Positions 1 to 6,606 are shown, counted from the stretch's first letter. The stretch is 8,354 bases of DNA from Stenotrophomonas sp. (GCA_003510825.1 DOKO01000419.1:5752-14105), one strand, 5' to 3'. Notes: generated by a model from the letters alone, not told the origin. A program made the numbers and translations.

Positions 1-12
1 CTGGCCGGCAAC
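1..12 (+). repeat. Tail of a GTAG-type (SMAG-like) REP palindrome, cut by the window edge
   Basis: The first 12 bases, CTGGCCGGCAAC, are identical to the last 12 bases of the complete GTAG palindrome at 4880-4904 and have the same orientation. Most likely this is the right half of another copy whose GTAG head lies outside the window. It sits 47 nt before the hsdM start codon. Twelve matching bases in GC-rich DNA could be chance, so the call depends on the sequence to the left. Confidence 0.6.
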
Positions 13-59
13 GGACGCGTCCCTGCCCGCCCTTACTGCACCTTTGGAAGACAGCACCC

Positions 60-1598
60 ATGAACCATAACGATATCGTCCAGAAACTCTGGAACCTCTG
101 CGACGTCCTGCGCGACGATGGCATCAACTACAGTGACTACGTCACCGAGCTGGTGCTGCTGCTGTTCCTGAAAATGGAATACGAGCAGGTGCAGAACAAC
201 GAAGCGTTCGAACACAAGCTTCCCGCAGGCTGCCGGTGGCCTGACCTGACAGCCCTTTCAGGTACCAAGCTGCTGACCGGCTACAAGCGCATGCTGCTCG
301 ATCTCAGCCAGAGCGATGATCTGATGATCGCGGCCATCTATGCCGACGCGCAGACCAGCCTGAAGGAGCCGCGGCATCTGGAGACGCTGATCAAGGCCCT
401 GAATGGCCTGGATTGGTTCAGCGCGCGCGAGGATGGCCTGGGCGACCTGTACGAAGGTCTCCTGCAGAAGAACGCGAACGAAACCAAGTCTGGTGCGGGA
501 CAATACTTCACGCCGCGCGCGTTGATCGACTCGATCATCCGCTGCCTGAGGCCACAGCCAGGTGAGACCATTCAAGACCCTGCGGCAGGTACCGCCGGCT
601 TCCTGATTGCCGCAGACGGATACATCAAGTCACAGACCGATGACCTGTACACGCTGACGGACAAGGAGCGCCGCTTCCAGCGCCGCAAGGCCTTTGTCGG
701 CATGGAGCTCGTCCCGGGCACCCGTCGCCTGGCGCTGATGAACTGCCTGCTGCATGGCATGGATGGCGAGGGCGAAGGCGTAGTGCAGCTGGGCAACAGC
801 CTGGGCAATGCAGGCGCAGGCCTTGCCAAGGTGGACGTCATCCTTTCCAATCCGCCGTTCGGTACCGCCAAGGGCGGTGGCGGCCCCACGCGTGACGATC
901 TGACCTATCGGACCAGCAACAAGCAGCTGGCCTTCCTGCAGCACATTTACCGAGGGCTCAAGCCGGGCGGTCGTGCGGCGGTCGTGCTGCCGGACAACGT
1001 GCTTTTCGAGTCCGGCGTCGGCACCGAGATCCGCCGCGACCTGATGGAGAAGTGCAACCTGCATACGCTGCTGCGCCTTCCTACCGGCATTTTCTACGCG
1101 CAGGGCGTGAAGACCAATGTGCTGTTCTTCCAGAAGGGCACGGCAGACAATCCGCGTCAGGAGACAGGGTGCACGACGGCTACGTGGGTGTACGACCTGC
1201 GCAGCAACATGCCCAGCTTCGGCAAGCGGACGCCGTTTGGTCCCGTGCACTTGAAGCCGTTTGAAGATGCTTACGGAGTAGACGCAAACGGGCGCAGCCC
1301 GCGAGTGGATGAGGGCGAGGAAGGTCGGTTCCGTTGCTTCACGCGCGATCAGATCAAGGAACGCGGTGATTCGTTGGACATCAGCTGGCTTAGAGATGCT
1401 GACAGCGTGGATGCAAGCAATCTGCCTGCGCCGGAAGTGCTGGCGGCTGAGGCGATGGCGGAGCTGTCAGAAGCGCTGAGGGAGCTGGATGCGTTGATGC
1501 AGGCGCTGGGTGCCGGGGATGAGGCGTTGGAGCAGAAGCGGTTGCTGGCTGAGGTGATGGGTTTTGAAATTGCATCTAGCGAGGTGGGTGGTGAGTGA
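60..1598 (+). CDS. hsdM: Type I restriction-modification system DNA methyltransferase subunit M
   Basis: This is an adenine-N6 DNA methyltransferase that, with HsdS, would methylate a bipartite recognition site using S-adenosylmethionine. Residues 1 to about 130 form the helical HsdM N-terminal domain. The catalytic N6_Mtase domain follows: GQYFTPR at 147-153 is typical of HsdM, DPAAGTAGF at 173-181 is the SAM-binding motif I, and NPPFG at 264-268 is the catalytic (N/D)PP(Y/F) motif IV. The length of 512 residues is normal for the family, and all key motifs are intact. The ATG at 60 is supported by GGAAG at 46-50. The C-terminal tail (about 455-500) is Ala/Leu/Glu-rich and probably helical. 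The last 8 nt overlap the preferred hsdS start, which implies translational coupling. No clear promoter is visible in the 47 nt between the upstream repeat tail and the start codon, so transcription may begin further left. Confidence 0.95.
   Translation: MNHNDIVQKLWNLCDVLRDDGINYSDYVTELVLLLFLKMEYEQVQNNEAFEHKLPAGCRWPDLTALSGTKLLTGYKRMLLDLSQSDDLMIAAIYADAQTSLKEPRHLETLIKALNGLDWFSAREDGLGDLYEGLLQKNANETKSGAGQYFTPRALIDSIIRCLRPQPGETIQDPAAGTAGFLIAADGYIKSQTDDLYTLTDKERRFQRRKAFVGMELVPGTRRLALMNCLLHGMDGEGEGVVQLGNSLGNAGAGLAKVDVILSNPPFGTAKGGGGPTRDDLTYRTSNKQLAFLQHIYRGLKPGGRAAVVLPDNVLFESGVGTEIRRDLMEKCNLHTLLRLPTGIFYAQGVKTNVLFFQKGTADNPRQETGCTTATWVYDLRSNMPSFGKRTPFGPVHLKPFEDAYGVDANGRSPRVDEGEEGRFRCFTRDQIKERGDSLDISWLRDADSVDASNLPAPEVLAAEAMAELSEALRELDALMQALGAGDEALEQKRLLAEVMGFEIASSEVGGE
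1581..1587 (+). promoter_or_regulatory. Ribosome binding site that selects the hsdS start
   Basis: GAGGTGG at 1581-1587 lies inside the end of hsdM. GAGG ends 6 nt before the GTG at 1591. This spacing favours GTG 1591 over the upstream in-frame TTG codons at 1564 and 1570 and the GTG at 1588. Starting at 1591 also gives a protein opening MSELPVGWE, which resembles the usual HsdS amino terminus. Confidence 0.55.
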
Positions 1599-3000
1599 AC
1601 TCCCGGTCGGTTGGGAAGCCGGAAGATTCGGCGACATCGTTAGCATTATCCGCGGAGTCACGTTCCCCGCATCCTCAAAAATATATGAGCGGTCAGATGA
1701 TGTCATCGCATGCCTTCGAACCTCACACATTCAGGACAAGCTAACCTGGGACAACATCTATTTCATTCCCAAGCACTTCGTGCGAAAGGAAGAGCAGATT
1801 ACACTGCGAAACGACATCTTGATGTCGATGGCAAATAGCTCAAACCTCGTTGGCAAGGTCTGCATAAACGACTCTGACAGCGCAGCCTGTTTTGGGGCAT
1901 TCCTCGCAGCAATTCGCTGCAATGAGATTAACTTCAAGTACGTCTACCATTTCCTGAGATCCGCTGATACACAAGCGAAACTACGTGCAAGCGCAAGTCA
2001 AACGGTTAATATTGCAAACATATCTGTCAATGAGCTTGAGAAACTAGAGATCCCGCTCCCACCCCTCGCAGAGCAGGAGCGCATCGCGCTAGCGCTGGAT
2101 TTGCAGCTGAGCCAGACGGATGCAATTAAAGCCCGCATCACTTCCGTCTCGATGTTGCTTAGTAAATTCCGCCAGTCGGTCCTTGCATCATCCCTGTCCG
2201 GTCAATTAACGCGCACATGGCGCCGAGAGAACCCGCTACCTGCTAGCAGCAGGAATGACATAGCAAAACTCTCGCTTGCATGGGGTTGGCAAGATCTTCC
2301 AGATTCCTGGGATGTGGAAATTTACTGTCAAGTGGTGCAAAGCAGGCTCGGAAAGATGCTCGACAAGGCGAAAAATACAGGCATCTCCACTCGATACCTT
2401 GGCAACATCAATGTCAGGTGGAATAGCTTTGACCTAGAAGATCTTCAGGAAATTCGCGTCTCTCAAGAAGAGCTTCGTGATCTTGAAGTTAAGAAAGGGG
2501 ATGTCCTCATCTGCGAAGGTGGCGAGCCTGGAAGATGCGCAGTATGGAGCCAGGACGACAGCGGAATCGTGTATCAGAAGGCGCTTCATCGTGCGCGCAC
2601 CTCGGATCGGGTCCTCCCCCAATTCCTAGCATTCAGTTTAAAAAATGATGCAGACAATAATTCGCTGTCCCAGCTCTTCACTGGCTCAACGATCAAGCAT
2701 CTGACTGGATCAGCATTGAAAAACTATCCACTCAGACTTCCACCAGTAAGTGAGCAGATTGAAATCATCGCTCGAGTTGAGCAACTCTTCGCGATGGTCG
2801 ATCATCTGGAAGCCAAGGTAGCCACGGCCAAGCAACGCATCGACGCCCTGACCCAAAGCCTCCTCGCGAAAGCCTTCCGCGGCGAACTGACACCCCAAGA
2901 CCCCAACGACGAGCCGGCCAGCGTGTTGCTCGAGCGCATCCGCGCCCAGCGCGCTGCTGCACCCAAACCCAAGCGTGGTCGCAAGGCCGCAAAAAACTGA
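1591..3000 (+). CDS. hsdS: Type I restriction-modification system specificity subunit S
   Basis: HsdS recognises the bipartite DNA target and positions the methyltransferase (and HsdR, if one exists). The 469-residue product shows the classic two-repeat layout. Target recognition domain 1 covers about 5-155. A conserved spacer helix begins with LPPLAEQERI at 156-165 and ends near FRQSVLASSLSGQLT at 193-207. Target recognition domain 2 covers about 230-382. The second conserved region begins with LPPVSEQIEI at 383-392 and includes LTQSLLAKAFRGELT at 420-434. The two conserved blocks are recognisably repeats of each other. The tail is basic (PKPKRGRKAAK). The first half of the gene and most of the second are visibly richer in A/T and rare codons than hsdM. 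Composition returns to the GC-rich norm near 2790, fitting exchange of recognition domains by recombination. The DNA target cannot be predicted from sequence alone. The GTG start is chosen on ribosome binding site and family grounds. Confidence 0.93.
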   Translation: MSELPVGWEAGRFGDIVSIIRGVTFPASSKIYERSDDVIACLRTSHIQDKLTWDNIYFIPKHFVRKEEQITLRNDILMSMANSSNLVGKVCINDSDSAACFGAFLAAIRCNEINFKYVYHFLRSADTQAKLRASASQTVNIANISVNELEKLEIPLPPLAEQERIALALDLQLSQTDAIKARITSVSMLLSKFRQSVLASSLSGQLTRTWRRENPLPASSRNDIAKLSLAWGWQDLPDSWDVEIYCQVVQSRLGKMLDKAKNTGISTRYLGNINVRWNSFDLEDLQEIRVSQEELRDLEVKKGDVLICEGGEPGRCAVWSQDDSGIVYQKALHRARTSDRVLPQFLAFSLKNDADNNSLSQLFTGSTIKHLTGSALKNYPLRLPPVSEQIEIIARVEQLFAMVDHLEAKVATAKQRIDALTQSLLAKAFRGELTPQDPNDEPASVLLERIRAQRAAAPKPKRGRKAAKN

Positions 3001-3026
3001 TTCAGGCCCCGAAAGGATTCGCCCGC

Positions 3027-4841
3027 ATGACTACCTTCGACAGTACCAAGCTGCCACTGAAAGATCTCCTCAAGGACATCGTTGACGGCAAGATCCAGCT
3101 ACCCGACTTCCAGCGTGGTTGGGTCTGGGATGATGAACACGTGCGCAGTCTGCTGGTCAGCCTTGGCCGTTCATTCCCGGTGGGCGCGGTAATGCTGCTG
3201 GAGACGGGTGGCGCGGTGCGCTTCCAGGTGCGCCCTGTTGAGAACGTCCCGCACGAAGGCCTGCTGCCTCCGGAGAAGCTGATCCTGGACGGACAGCAGC
3301 GCCTGACAACGCTCACGCAGGTACTCAAGCTTTCTGGCCCGGTGAAGACCACGACGGACAAAGGCAAGCCCGTTGATCGCCACTACTACATCCATATCCC
3401 CACCGCGTTGGCTGGGCCAGATCGCCTGGACGAGGCGATCATTGCCACCGACGGCACGCGTCAACAACGCAGTGACTTCGGCCGCAGGCTGGACCGGGAT
3501 CTTTCCACACGCGAACTGGAGTGCCAGCAGGAATACTTCCCGTGCTCTGAAATTCTGGAAGGCATGGGCTGGCTGCAGGATCTCTATCAATACAACGCAG
3601 CTGCGGTCCCGCAGTTCTTCGAATTCAAGAAGCAGGTTCTCGATGCCTACAACGAGTATCAGATTCCACTCATCGTGCTGAAGAAGGAAACCAGCAAGGA
3701 AGCTGTTTGCCTGGTCTTCGAAAAGGTCAACACCGGCGGCGTTCCGCTGTCGGTATTTGAGCTGGTCACCGCTACCTATGCCGCCGATGGCTACAACCTG
3801 CGCGACGATTGGTATGGCAGCCAGCAACGCGGAGTTGTTTCTCGGCAGAAGCGGCTGGCCAGGGAGCCGCTCCTGAAAAGCGTGGAGAACACAGACTTCC
3901 TGCAGGCCGTGACCATGCTGCATACGCTGGAGAAGCGCCGCTCCGATCTCGCTGGGGGCAAGAGCGGGAAGCAGGTGACACCAGTGAGCGCCAAGCGCGC
4001 CTCGGTGCTGGAGTTGCCACTGGAAGCCTACAAGCGCTGGGCAGATGTGGTGGAGCAGGGATTCATACGTGCCGCCAAGTTCCTGCGACATGAGTGCTTT
4101 ACCTCCCCACGTGACCTGCCCTACCGCACCCAGCTGGCACCGCTTGCTGCGGTACTGGCGCTGATCGGTGCCGATGAGCGTTGGCGCGAGCCGCAGACCC
4201 ATCAGAAGCTGGCGCAGTGGTACTGGTGCGGCGTGCTTGGTGAACTGTATGGCGGCGCGGTGGAAACGCGCATGGCCAATGATGTGGAAGAGTTGCTGGG
4301 CTGGATTGAGCAGGACGGACAGCAGCCACGAACCATCTCTGATGCCGCTTTCCAGATCGACCGGCTTGCTTCCCTCGCATCACGATTGAGTGCCGCCTAT
4401 AAAGGCATCAACGTGCTGGTGCTGCGCGAGGGTGCGCAGGATCTGTACTGGAAGGGGCGAATCCGCGACCTTGAGGCCGACGAGATCGCATTGGACATTC
4501 ACCACATCTTCCCGCGTGACTGGTGCGAGAAACAGGACATTCCGCGCCGTCGTTACGATTCGATCATCAACAAGACGCCTATCTCCTACAGGGCGAATCG
4601 CATGATTGGTGGCTCAGCACCGTCCCTCTATCTGTCTTCGCTGCAGGCACACAAGCAGGTACAGCTGGATGATGCTGGCATGGATGCTCTGCTGGCGAGT
4701 CATCGAATTCCTGCGGAAGCCCTGCGCGCAGATGATTTTGAAGAGCTGTGGAACCAGCGCCAACTGGCTCTGTTGGCTTTGATCGAAGGTGCGATGGGCA
4801 AGAAGGCGGCGGCACCGGTCGAGGCTGCGCTCCTGGGCTGA
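3027..4841 (+). CDS. DUF262/DUF1524 (GmrSD-like) HNH nuclease family protein
   Basis: This 604-residue protein combines the two domains found in GmrSD-type modification-dependent nucleases. The N-terminal DUF262 part has a ParB/Srx-like fold with NTPase function in characterised members. It shows LPDFQRGWVW at 25-34, LDGQQRLTTL at 87-96 (the DGQQR motif) and FEKVNTGG at 231-238. The C-terminal DUF1524 HNH-type nuclease part shows IHHIFPRDW at 491-499, with downstream asparagines N515 and N524, so the probable catalytic residues are intact. The middle (about 260-480) is helical and unassigned. The ATG is preceded by GAAAGGA at 3011-3017 with a 9-nt gap, and the gene begins 26 nt after hsdS, so it is very probably co-transcribed with hsdMS. 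Family knowledge suggests an anti-phage role by cutting modified (or, if protected by the host, unmodified) DNA. Which DNA state it senses is unknown. It is not an HsdR: no DEAD-box helicase motifs are seen. Confidence 0.88.
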   Translation: MTTFDSTKLPLKDLLKDIVDGKIQLPDFQRGWVWDDEHVRSLLVSLGRSFPVGAVMLLETGGAVRFQVRPVENVPHEGLLPPEKLILDGQQRLTTLTQVLKLSGPVKTTTDKGKPVDRHYYIHIPTALAGPDRLDEAIIATDGTRQQRSDFGRRLDRDLSTRELECQQEYFPCSEILEGMGWLQDLYQYNAAAVPQFFEFKKQVLDAYNEYQIPLIVLKKETSKEAVCLVFEKVNTGGVPLSVFELVTATYAADGYNLRDDWYGSQQRGVVSRQKRLAREPLLKSVENTDFLQAVTMLHTLEKRRSDLAGGKSGKQVTPVSAKRASVLELPLEAYKRWADVVEQGFIRAAKFLRHECFTSPRDLPYRTQLAPLAAVLALIGADERWREPQTHQKLAQWYWCGVLGELYGGAVETRMANDVEELLGWIEQDGQQPRTISDAAFQIDRLASLASRLSAAYKGINVLVLREGAQDLYWKGRIRDLEADEIALDIHHIFPRDWCEKQDIPRRRYDSIINKTPISYRANRMIGGSAPSLYLSSLQAHKQVQLDDAGMDALLASHRIPAEALRADDFEELWNQRQLALLALIEGAMGKKAAAPVEAALLG

Positions 4842-4852
4842 CCGCAACTGGG

Positions 4853-4877
4853 GGTGCCAACCAAGGTTGGCATCTAC
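4853..4877 (-). repeat. GTAG-type REP palindrome (copy A, TGCCAACC variant)
   Basis: Read on the minus strand this element starts GTAG. Its arms TGCCAACC (4855-4862) and GGTTGGCA (4865-4872) pair perfectly over 8 bp around a 2-nt centre. It begins 11 nt after the stop codon of the DUF262 gene. Compared with copies B and C it has the same GTAG head and TGCC outer stem, but the inner stem differs in both arms so that pairing is kept. It is a member of the SMAG/REP class and may help terminate or stabilise the 3' end of the defence operon transcript. Confidence 0.75.
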
Positions 4878-4879
4878 CG

Positions 4880-4904
4880 GTAGTGCCGGCCGCTGGCCGG
4901 CAAC
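4880..4904 (+). repeat. GTAG-type REP palindrome (copy B)
   Basis: This 25-nt element opens with GTAG. Its stem TGCCGGCC (4884-4891) pairs with GGCCGGCA (4895-4902) around a GCT loop, and it ends with AC. It lies 2 nt from copy A and faces copy C, of which it is an exact inverted copy across a 26-nt spacer. B and C together could form one 25-bp hairpin in RNA, giving a possible two-way terminator between the convergent DUF262 and aldehyde dehydrogenase genes, although no T-tract follows. Confidence 0.85.
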
Positions 4905-4930
4905 TGCAGGATCTCGCCGAGGGGGCATGG

Positions 4931-4955
4931 GTTGCCGGCCAGCGGCCGGCACTAC
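4931..4955 (-). repeat. GTAG-type REP palindrome (copy C), overlapping the end of the dehydrogenase gene
   Basis: This is a base-for-base reverse complement of copy B, with arms at 4933-4940 and 4944-4951. The GTAG head on the minus strand (4955-4952) contains the TAG stop codon of the aldehyde dehydrogenase gene. The repeat therefore overlaps the coding sequence by its head and supplies its terminator codon. Confidence 0.85.
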
Positions 4956-6361
4956 CGCAGCAGCAGCTTCAACAACCCCGCAATCTTCGAATACGGCGGC
5001 CGCAGCCGGTCACTGGCCGCCCAACGCGACTGCCACAGCACCGGCAGCCGCTTGCTCATGGCATCGAAGCCGGCCCGGCCGTGATAGGCGCCCATGCCAC
5101 TGGCCCCCACCCCACCGAACGGCAGGCCGTCGGCGGCGAAGTGCAGCAGCGTGTCGTTCACCGTCACCCCGCCCGCCACCACCTGGCCAAGGATGCGCTC
5201 CACCGTCGCCGTGTCATGGCTGAAGGGATACAGCGCCAGCGGCCGGTCGCGTGACAGCACATCGGCCAGCGCGGCTTCCAGGTTTGGGTAGGCCCGCAAC
5301 GGCAGGATCGGCCCGAAGATCTCCTCGCGCATCAGGTCCAGGTCGTCCGGCGGGTCCAGTACCACGGTCGGCACCAGCAGACGCTCGCGGTCGGCGCGCG
5401 CCGCGTCCACCTGCGCCAGCGGAATGACCGGCACGCCGCGTTCGCGCGCCTGCGCCAGATAGCCCTGCAGGCGCTGGTACTGGCCTTCGTTGATGATGCG
5501 GGTGTAATCGCCGGCATCGCTGAAGTCGCCGTAGCGCTCGCGCACCTGCTGCTGCAGCGCCTGCACGAACTCGCGCTGGCGCGCGGTGTCGATCAGCACG
5601 TAGTCCGGAGCGATGCAGGTCTGGCCCGCGTTGAACCACTTGCCGGTGGCCAGCCGCGCGGCGGCTTTCTCCAGCGGGAAATCTCGGCAGACGATCGCCG
5701 GGGATTTGCCACCCAGCTCCAGCGTCAGCGGCACCAGATGCTCGGCCGCGGCGGCCATCACCTTCCGGCCCACGGCGGTCGAGCCGGTAAACAGCAGATG
5801 GTCCAGCGGCAGCGAGGACACCGCCGCAGCCACGTCCGCCCCGCCCTGCACCACCGCCACGCGATCGGGCGGGAACACCCCGGCCAGCAGATCGGCCAGG
5901 AACGCGCTGGTGCGCGGGGTGTGTTCGGAGGGCTTCAGCAGCACGTGGTTGCCGGCAGCGATGGCCGTGGCCAGCGGCACCAGTGCCAGCGTGACCGGGT
6001 AGTTCCAGGGTGAGATCACCCCGACCACGCCGAGCGGCGTCGGCCGCAGCTGTGCGCGCGCCGGCCACAGCTTCCAGCCGGCCGATGCCCTCTGCGGCTT
6101 CGACCAGCGCCGCAGATGGCGACGTAGGTGGTCGATGGCCGACAGCACGCTCATGCCATCGGCCAGTTTCGATTCAACGTGGGCGCGGTGGCCGAAGTCC
6201 TCGGCGATGGCCTGGGCCATGTCATCCATGCGCGTCTGCAGAGCCTCGCGCAGGCGGCGCAGGTCGGCGTCGCGCTGGTCAAGCGAAGGGCGCTGGGCCT
6301 GCCACGCGCTGCGCAGGGTGTGCAGGATGGCGGGGAGGTCGGCGGGGGCGGTGGTGGTCAT
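4952..6361 (-). CDS. Coniferyl aldehyde dehydrogenase-type NAD(P)-dependent aldehyde dehydrogenase
   Basis: This predicted cytoplasmic enzyme oxidises an aldehyde to a carboxylic acid. The closest family by motif is coniferyl-aldehyde dehydrogenase (CalB-like; coniferaldehyde to ferulate), which is related to class 3/fatty aldehyde dehydrogenases. In the 469-residue product, PWNYP at 118-122 contains the oxyanion asparagine N120, K143 in LLKPSE contacts the cofactor, FTGST lies at 191-195, the general-base glutamate is E215 in LELGGKSP, and the nucleophile is C249 in GQTCIAPDY. EEIFGP spans 346-351. The C-terminal signature NDTLLHF..LPFGGVGASGMGAYHG is typical of this group. All catalytic residues are present and the length is normal. 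The ATG at 6361 (MTTTAPADLP) is preferred: the open frame runs back to 6496, but that extension crosses a palindrome and encodes nothing family-like. No good ribosome binding site precedes the start. Substrate is inferred, since aldehyde dehydrogenases are often promiscuous. Confidence 0.88.
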   Translation of the reverse strand: MTTTAPADLPAILHTLRSAWQAQRPSLDQRDADLRRLREALQTRMDDMAQAIAEDFGHRAHVESKLADGMSVLSAIDHLRRHLRRWSKPQRASAGWKLWPARAQLRPTPLGVVGVISPWNYPVTLALVPLATAIAAGNHVLLKPSEHTPRTSAFLADLLAGVFPPDRVAVVQGGADVAAAVSSLPLDHLLFTGSTAVGRKVMAAAAEHLVPLTLELGGKSPAIVCRDFPLEKAAARLATGKWFNAGQTCIAPDYVLIDTARQREFVQALQQQVRERYGDFSDAGDYTRIINEGQYQRLQGYLAQARERGVPVIPLAQVDAARADRERLLVPTVVLDPPDDLDLMREEIFGPILPLRAYPNLEAALADVLSRDRPLALYPFSHDTATVERILGQVVAGGVTVNDTLLHFAADGLPFGGVGASGMGAYHGRAGFDAMSKRLPVLWQSRWAASDRLRPPYSKIAGLLKLLLR

Positions 6362-6367
6362 GGGCCG

Positions 6368-6373
6368 ACTATA
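6368..6373 (-). promoter_or_regulatory. Possible -10 box of the aldehyde dehydrogenase gene (leaderless start?)
   Basis: On the minus strand TATAGT, one mismatch from the TATAAT consensus, ends 6 nt before the ATG at 6361. If used, transcription would begin at or next to the start codon, giving a leaderless mRNA. This fits the lack of a Shine-Dalgarno sequence. No convincing -35 box is seen at the right distance. A small stem, CGGCG (6381-6385) with CGCCG (6391-6395), lies just upstream. Confidence 0.25.
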
Positions 6374-6435
6374 CGAGCTACGGCGGTCATCGCCGCATGA
6401 CAGGGGTGTGGAATCAACTGGGTCGGGTCGCCTGG

Positions 6436-6462
6436 GTAGAGTCGACTGACAGTCGACTCTAC
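6436..6462. repeat. Perfect 27-nt GTAG...CTAC palindrome in the divergent intergenic region
   Basis: The arms GTAGAGTCGACTG (6436-6448) and CAGTCGACTCTAC (6450-6462) are exact reverse complements around a single A at 6449, so orientation cannot be assigned. The element carries two GTCGAC sequences. The GTAG head and hairpin form place it with the GTAG repeats elsewhere in the window, although its stem sequence is a different subtype. It lies 75 nt upstream of the dehydrogenase start and about 145 nt upstream of the exported-protein gene. Confidence 0.75.
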
Positions 6463-6467
6463 TTCTC

Positions 6468-6489
6468 GCCATCCCTGCGGAGGGATGGC
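6468..6489. repeat. Hairpin with 9-bp arms beside the GTAG palindrome
   Basis: GCCATCCCT (6468-6476) pairs with AGGGATGGC (6481-6489) around a GCGG loop. It begins 5 nt after the preceding palindrome. No T-tract follows on either strand, so a terminator role is weakly supported. It may be part of a composite repeat or a structured leader element for the downstream plus-strand genes. Confidence 0.5.
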
Positions 6490-6606
6490 CAGACACATAG
6501 CTCCATCCTGGGCGCGTAAGAACACTTGTGATTTCGTACTTTCTTCATATTCGAGCTGCTTCGCGTCTACCAATGTATGCGGCTGACGTGCCGAAAGCAG
6601 GATGTG

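Noticed and set aside
630..1250. A 206-codon minus-strand frame opposite hsdM
   Set aside because: It is fully contained in the motif-bearing hsdM gene, with no family features or ribosome binding site support.
3171..4202. A 343-codon open frame on the minus strand opposite the DUF262 gene
   Set aside because: It is antisense to a clearly assigned gene with intact motifs and shows no recognisable domain; long shadow frames are expected in GC-rich DNA.
3027..4841. The DUF262 gene as a divergent HsdR subunit
   Set aside because: No Walker A or DEAD-box helicase motifs or PD-(D/E)XK nuclease motif were seen, and the DGQQR and HNH-type motifs assign it elsewhere.
4853..4955. The clustered palindromes as a CRISPR array
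   Set aside because: There are only three units, in mixed orientation and without regular spacers, and no cas genes are present; they fit REP-type elements.
4748..5254. A plus-strand frame spanning the DUF262 gene end, the repeats and the dehydrogenase end
   Set aside because: It crosses three palindromes and two real gene ends in unrelated frames, and its product is low-complexity.
5214..6068. A 284-codon minus-strand frame overlapping the dehydrogenase in another frame
   Set aside because: Its composition is extremely rich in Arg, Ala and Gly, typical of an out-of-frame reading of GC-rich coding DNA.
6362..6496. An amino-terminal extension of the aldehyde dehydrogenase to position 6496
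   Set aside because: The extra 45 residues are encoded by the palindrome and the hairpin region and do not look like this family's amino terminus.
6526..6551. A possible promoter (TTGTGA, then CATATT) before the exported-protein genes
   Set aside because: Each box matches only 4 of 6 consensus bases and the spacing of 14 nt is too short.
6577..6606. An upstream ATG for the small exported protein
   Set aside because: It has no ribosome binding site and would place a charged, cysteine-bearing stretch before the signal peptide.
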